Shown: piece after piece, positions 14,647-17,661 of the stretch
Position numbering within the stretch: the stretch's first letter is position 1
Layout: every line of letters starts with the position of its first letter
NCBI GenBank assembly: GCA_913054055.1
Contig: CAJXIT010000024.1
Location: 1 to 17,661, forward strand
DNA length: 17,661 nt
From: an uncultured Thalassolituus sp.
Lineage (GTDB): Bacteria > Pseudomonadota > Gammaproteobacteria > Pseudomonadales > Oceanobacteraceae
Reading direction: 5' to 3'
Translations under genes and position numbers: made by a program
The notes under the pieces: model-generated
The model's database searches: none
Seen by the model: only the letters and a program-made list of their open reading frames with translations
What the model was told of the DNA's origin: nothing

Positions 14647-14767
14647 ATTCAGCTTGTTTATTCTTGTGGCTCGCAATTTTCAGTCTATGCTTGGTCTGTT
14701 CAACTGACGCATATTATCCGACAAAAACGGTAGGATTTAGTTTTTGAGCATTGTATCATACCCGTCA

Positions 14768-14811
14768 TTCTAGGCTTTAGCCTGAATTTTATCCCTGTGG
14801 TGTCGCCACAG
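14768..14811 (+). other. Two hairpins in the peroxiredoxin gene leader
   Basis: ATTC-T-AGGC-TTTA-GCCT-GAAT (14768-14787) is a hairpin with one bulge, preceded by CCGTC as in common dispersed CGTCATTC repeats. CTGTGG-TGTCG-CCACAG (14795-14811) is a perfect 6-bp hairpin 14 bases before the GGAG ribosome binding site. I could not place an OxyR site or a convincing promoter in 14647-14835. The hairpins may stabilise the abundant mRNA. Confidence 0.45.
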
Positions 14812-14835
14812 TAACAACAAAAAATGGAGCATTAA

Positions 14836-15438
14836 ATGAGCGTATTAGTAGGTAAAAAAGCCCCTGATTTTACAGTAGCTGCAGTATTGGGCGATGGCAC
14901 AATTGTTGATGAATTCTCGCTATCTGAAAACATCAAAGGTAAGTACGGTTTAGTTTTCTTTTACCCATTAGATTTCACATTTGTTTGCCCATCTGAGCTG
15001 ATCGCACTTGATCACCGTATGGATGCTTTCAAAGCACTTGGCGTAGAAGTAATCGGTGTTTCTATCGATTCTCACTTCTCTCATAACGCTTGGAGAAACA
15101 CCCCAATCAACGAAGGTGGTATTGGTCCCGTTAAATACACTTTGGCTGCTGATATCTCTCACGATATCTGTAAAGCATACGACGTTGAATCTGACGGTGG
15201 CGTTGCTTTCCGTGGTGCATTCATCATCGATAAAGAAGGTAACGTACGCTCTCAAATCGTTAACGACCTACCATTAGGCCGTAACATGGACGAGCTTATC
15301 CGTATTTTTGAAGCGCTTCAGTTCCACGAAGAGCACGGCGAAGTTTGCCCTGCAGGTTGGAATAAAGGCGATAAAGGTATGGACGCATCTCCAGAAGGCG
15401 TTGCTAAGTATCTTGCTGGCGAATCTGACAAGCTTTAA
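14836..15438 (+). CDS. Typical 2-Cys peroxiredoxin (AhpC/Prx1 type)
   Basis: This 200-residue thiol peroxidase reduces hydrogen peroxide and organic or peroxynitrite peroxides. Peroxidatic Cys51 is in FTFVCPSE with Thr48 and Pro44 before it. Resolving Cys171 is in GEVCPAGW, which forms an intersubunit disulfide. The GGIG motif (94-97) is present but the C-terminal YF motif of overoxidation-sensitive enzymes is not; the tail ends in GVAKYLAGESDKL. It belongs to the Prx1-like subgroup rather than E. coli AhpC proper, so the reductant is probably thioredoxin; no ahpF lies nearby. Codon use is more optimal than its neighbours (many GTT, GGT, CGT and AAC), which indicates high expression. GGAG lies seven bases before the ATG, and a strong terminator follows. 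Confidence 0.95.
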   Translation: MSVLVGKKAPDFTVAAVLGDGTIVDEFSLSENIKGKYGLVFFYPLDFTFVCPSELIALDHRMDAFKALGVEVIGVSIDSHFSHNAWRNTPINEGGIGPVKYTLAADISHDICKAYDVESDGGVAFRGAFIIDKEGNVRSQIVNDLPLGRNMDELIRIFEALQFHEEHGEVCPAGWNKGDKGMDASPEGVAKYLAGESDKL

Positions 15439-15485
15439 TCGCTATTGTTAGCGGCTAGGCGTAACTAAGGTTGCATTTAGCGTAT

Positions 15486-15523
15486 AAAAAAGCCCAAAGT
15501 GTGTAAATGCTTTGGGCTTTTTT
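15486..15523 (+). terminator. Strong intrinsic terminator of the peroxiredoxin gene
   Basis: AAAAAAGCCCAAAG, a 10-base loop, and CTTTGGGCTTTTTT form a perfect 14-bp stem with A- and T-tracts on both sides, 48 bases after the stop. Its symmetry lets it work on both strands, although the minus-strand transporter genes on the far side already end before reaching it. Confidence 0.93.
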
Positions 15524-15568
15524 GTGTCTGTTGTTAGTCGGTCGTTACTTAACCCTGTTATTGAGCGT

Positions 15569-15690
15569 CATTCCGGAACTGAGGTGGTTTGTCCTAAGCA
15601 GGCCCAAGGCGCTGTCTGGTATATCACGAAATGCGTAATAAAGGTTTTGATCACTGAGGAATGGATACCCGCGTGCGCGGGTATGAGGGG
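15569..15690. repeat. Dispersed-repeat type intergenic element with ATACCCGCG hairpin
   Basis: The gap 15439-15746 holds no credible gene. After the terminator there is CGTCATTCCGG at about 15569, then about 90 bases, then GAGGAATGG and the perfect hairpin ATACCCGCG-TG-CGCGGGTAT at 15665-15684. CATTCC and GGAATG near the two ends are inverted, so the whole may be a small non-autonomous element. The hairpin belongs to the widespread GGATxCCCGC...GCGGGxATGA class; its chance translation gives the familiar spurious peptide WIPACAGM. Confidence 0.55.
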
Positions 15691-15746
15691 AAGGGGCTTT
15701 GTCTCGATGATAAGGCTCACCCTCACCTAGTTCAGAGAATTGAACT

Positions 15747-16160
15747 TTATTTATTCTGTAGTTGATGGGCTTTAGCGCCGATCAACATGGCCGCCACAAA
15801 AATAAATACGTCAGTGTAACCATAACCAATGGCCGCCAGTGCTGGCCCTGGGCAGTAACCCACAATGGCCCAGCCCATACCAAATAATATGGCACCCAGT
15901 ATTAGGTCTTTATCTATGGCTTTGTTTAAAGGTAAGTAAAAACGTTTTGCTAAAAGCGGAGTGTGGCGTTTACTTAAAATAATTTGAAAGCATGGAACGG
16001 CGATGGCCAGAGCGCCACCCATCACAAACATTAATGCCGGATCCCAATTTCCGAATAGATCCAAAAAGCCTTGAACTCGTTCAGGGTTGTTCATGTCCGA
16101 TGCGGCTAAGCCTGCACCAAATAATAAACCACTTAATAGTGCGATGAATAACTTAATCAT
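15747..16160 (-). CDS. YeeE/YedE family transporter subunit, PmpB-like (DUF6691)
   Basis: This 137-residue integral membrane protein has about four hydrophobic helices: 2-20, 41-62, 86-105 and 115-130. The signature GYCPGPA with Cys103 is the sulfur-handling motif of the family. YeeE/YedE proteins are half-size relatives of the thiosulfate transporter TsuA; the paired small forms (PmpA plus PmpB) are thought to form one transporter for thiosulfate or another sulfur species. It follows its partner with a TAATG overlap, so equal production is expected. The transported compound is inferred from the family, not shown here. Confidence 0.85.
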   Translation of the reverse strand: MIKLFIALLSGLLFGAGLAASDMNNPERVQGFLDLFGNWDPALMFVMGGALAIAVPCFQIILSKRHTPLLAKRFYLPLNKAIDKDLILGAILFGMGWAIVGYCPGPALAAIGYGYTDVFIFVAAMLIGAKAHQLQNK

Positions 16161-16603
16161 TATATGGCCGCTCCCAAAAGATGTTTTGCAATGTACAGAG
16201 TCATAATGGCACTGCCCATAAATGTGAGGGTAGCGACTAAAGAGCGGGGCGATAAACGGGCTAAACCAGAAATGCCATGGCCACTGGTGCAGCCATTACC
16301 TAAAGAGGTGCCATAACCCACTAATAAACCCGCAAGGATTAGCAGGGGCAAAGAGGTGTTAGGTGCAGGCGGATATTCAACCCCCGTTAAAAAGTGATAC
16401 AGCAAGCTGCCGCCCACTAAGCCTATTAAAAATACAATGCGCCAGATGTTTTTATCAAGACTGGTGGCCATTAATGAAAATGCCATGCCGCAAATACCGG
16501 CGATGCGACCATTAAATAAAAACAGTAAAACCGATGAAATACCGATGAGCGCACCACCGATTAATACGGATGTGTAAGGGACGTTTTGAAAGGCTTCAAG
16601 CAT
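16160..16603 (-). CDS. YeeE/YedE family transporter subunit, PmpA-like
   Basis: The 147-residue membrane protein has four to five helices and the signature GNGCTSGHG (Cys105), with a second Cys at 38 in AGICGM. This is the other half of the YeeE/YedE pair; together with the downstream gene it gives both Cys motifs of the full-length family. Its likely job is uptake or movement of thiosulfate-like or persulfide sulfur across the inner membrane. No clear Shine-Dalgarno precedes the ATG (upstream bases are CTTTTTTATT), which suggests weak initiation or a near-leaderless start. The promoter region carries ATTC-N8-GAAT repeats typical of persulfide-sensing ArsR-family repressors, in agreement with a sulfur role. 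Confidence 0.87.
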   Translation of the reverse strand: MLEAFQNVPYTSVLIGGALIGISSVLLFLFNGRIAGICGMAFSLMATSLDKNIWRIVFLIGLVGGSLLYHFLTGVEYPPAPNTSLPLLILAGLLVGYGTSLGNGCTSGHGISGLARLSPRSLVATLTFMGSAIMTLYIAKHLLGAAI

Positions 16604-16662
16604 AATAAAAAAGTCTGATATATAAAGTGGCTGCTATTTTAGCGAATGCTCATATAAAAATG

Positions 16663-16692
16663 GAATATTAAAATATTCTAATATTAGAATAT
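16663..16692. promoter_or_regulatory. Putative SqrR/BigR-type operator upstream of the sulfur transporter pair
   Basis: ATATTCTAATATTAGAATAT (16673-16692) is a perfect 20-bp palindrome containing ATTC-N8-GAAT. An overlapping GAAT-N8-ATTC is at 16663-16678, giving GAAT-N8-ATTC-N8-GAAT. The ATTC-N8-GAAT pattern is the described site of SqrR, a persulfide-responsive ArsR-family repressor; related BigR sites are similarly AT-rich palindromes. It lies 60-89 bases upstream of the PmpA-like start. No such regulator gene is in the window, so it would act in trans. Confidence 0.65.
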
Positions 16693-16744
16693 ACAGATAT
16701 AAGAGCAGGGGTTTTTCATGGGTAAAAGGGGCGTTGGCAGACAC

Positions 16745-16779
16745 AAAAAAGCCCAAAGTACGTTCATACTTCAGGCTTT
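16745..16779 (-). terminator. Intrinsic terminator of rnt
   Basis: On the minus strand, AAAGCC-TG-AAGTA, a 6-base loop, then TACTTT-G-GGCTTTTTT form an imperfect stem ending in six T, about 35 bases after the RNase T stop. The 3' half and the bases after it are identical over 21 positions to the peroxiredoxin terminator. Confidence 0.8.
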
Positions 16780-16813
16780 AATCAGACTAACCTATGGTGA
16801 AAGATCCTTTCGA

Positions 16814-17491
16814 TCAATCCTCGTCTTCTAGGGAGTAGCGTTCTTGTTTCATGTGCTTGCGTTCAGCCCATTCCCAGCCACCCATACGGTTCCATTGGTT
16901 AACGATTAAGGCGAACAATTCAGCGGTTTTTTCGGTGTCGTAAAGCGCACTGTGTGCGGCTTTGTTATCAAAGTCGATATCGGCAAGTTTACAAGAGCGA
17001 GCTAAAACCGTGTGGCCAAGGGCTAAACCTGCCAACGTTGCTGTATCAAAACATGAAAACGGGTGGAAAGGACTGCCTTTCATATCATGGCGTTCGATGG
17101 CTGCGTTAATGAAGCCAAGGTCAAAATGGGCGTTATGGCCCACTAAGATGGCGCGTTTACAGCCTTTCACTTTCATGGCTTTACGAATGGATTTAAACAT
17201 GGCGGCCAAGGCCGTTTGCTCATCCTGTGCATCACGGGCAGGGTCATCAGGGTCGATGCCGGTAAAATCTAAAGCGCTTTGCTCTAGATTAGCCCCTTCA
17301 AAAGGTTCGATGTTGGCTGACATGGAAGGGCCTGGGGTTAACATGCCTCGTTCATCCATATCCATGATGACCATGGCGACTTCTAATAGTGCGTCTGTTT
17401 TAGCGTTAAATCCGGCTGTTTCTACGTCAACCACCACTGGAAGGTAGCCGCGAAAGCGGGAAGCCATAGGATTTGGAAGATGTTCAGCCAC
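16814..17491 (-). CDS. rnt: Ribonuclease T
   Basis: This 225-residue DEDDh 3'-5' exonuclease trims the 3' ends of tRNA (including CCA turnover) and of 5S and 23S rRNA. Catalytic residues are Asp22 and Glu24 (VDVETAGFN), Asp124 (GHNAHFDLGF), His180 and Asp185 (AHSALYDTEKTAELF). These are each one position from the E. coli enzyme numbering, and the PFHPFSCFDTATLAGLALG block matches too. I kept the GTG start at 17491: AAGG lies six bases upstream, and the N-terminus up to RFRG then has nearly the E. coli length. An internal ATG at 17467 would cut it. The acidic tail (YSLEDED) is slightly longer than in E. coli. The gene is transcribed alone here, with its own terminator. Confidence 0.96.
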   Translation of the reverse strand: MAEHLPNPMASRFRGYLPVVVDVETAGFNAKTDALLEVAMVIMDMDERGMLTPGPSMSANIEPFEGANLEQSALDFTGIDPDDPARDAQDEQTALAAMFKSIRKAMKVKGCKRAILVGHNAHFDLGFINAAIERHDMKGSPFHPFSCFDTATLAGLALGHTVLARSCKLADIDFDNKAAHSALYDTEKTAELFALIVNQWNRMGGWEWAERKHMKQERYSLEDED

Positions 17492-17634
17492 AATAAGCCT
17501 TAATTTTGGTCACAAAGACGGTGATTGTAACCTAAGCGTGGCAAGGCTTCACGCCTCAATTTATTGCCATTAGAAGCTTGAAGAAATTATGAATCCGGCC
17601 GATAACTGATGCATAAGAATATTGTGTTACCCCT

Positions 17635-17652
17635 TTGGCTGATATTAGCCAA
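17635..17652. repeat. Inverted repeat at window end
   Basis: TTGGCT-GATATT-AGCCAA is a perfect 6-bp inverted repeat followed by TATTT. It lies in the 170-base spacer upstream of rnt, which otherwise shows no gene. It may be the terminator of a gene beyond the window or an operator; the window ends too soon to tell. Confidence 0.35.
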
Positions 17653-17661
17653 TATTTAACT

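Noticed and set aside
14647..14835. OxyR binding site before the peroxiredoxin gene
   Set aside because: No spaced ATAG/CTAT half-sites could be found by eye.
15512..15730. 72-codon plus-strand frame after the peroxiredoxin gene
   Set aside because: It begins inside the terminator and contains EEWIPACAGM, the well-known false translation of an intergenic hairpin repeat.
1..17661. CRISPR array, toxin-antitoxin pair or defence island
   Set aside because: No regular repeat-spacer pattern and no such protein family; all larger genes are explained by housekeeping, metabolic or regulatory families.

Overview
The window looks like ordinary chromosome of a marine-type gammaproteobacterium, with Oceanospirillales or Alteromonadales relatives most likely. 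This rests on gene families (MiaE, RNase T, a long FabY-like ketoacyl synthase, the HSDL2-like dehydrogenase), AGGAGG ribosome binding sites, moderate GC with AT-rich spacers, and REP-like and 'WIPACAGM'-type dispersed hairpins. No phage, insertion sequence, CRISPR array or plasmid gene was seen. The genus is inference.

Layout. 1-705: 3' end of a beta-ketoacyl synthase, running in from outside the window. 872-5876 (minus): a molybdenum hydroxylase locus in the order iorA-like 2Fe-2S subunit, iorB-like Mo subunit, (REP-like spacer), xdhC, mocA-like nucleotidyltransferase, DUF1801 protein. The first two form the enzyme and the next two are its dedicated maturation factors. The Mo subunit carries a Tat signal, so the enzyme probably works in the periplasm. 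6030-7897 (minus): tetR plus a lipoprotein metallo-beta-lactamase-fold hydrolase of the NAPE-PLD/RomA type, joined by a TAATG overlap. 8265-9670 (plus): an HSDL2-like short-chain dehydrogenase, a terminator, and a single-domain asparaginase homologue. 9810-9886: tRNA-Pro(GGG). 10047-10858 (plus): a small unknown protein and a yeast-FCY1-like cytosine deaminase. 10872-13214 (minus): a 7TMR-DISM/PAS hybrid-less histidine kinase without a neighbouring response regulator. 13339-13971: miaE, convergent with a small TonB-like protein. 14836-15438: a highly expressed 2-Cys peroxiredoxin with its own terminator. 15747-16603 (minus): a YeeE/YedE (PmpA/PmpB-type) sulfur transporter pair preceded by an ATTC-N8-GAAT operator of the SqrR/BigR class. 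16814-17491 (minus): rnt (RNase T).

How it fits together. The molybdenum locus is the one clear multi-gene system: structural genes first, then MCD-cofactor synthesis and insertion. The tetR-hydrolase pair and the sulfur-transporter pair each look like a small regulated unit. The remaining genes are mostly single transcription units. No plainly new system stands out. The best leads are the persulfide-type operator, the Tat/lipobox Mo subunit, the REP-like hairpin pairs, the free-standing asparaginase half and the eukaryote-like cytosine deaminase.
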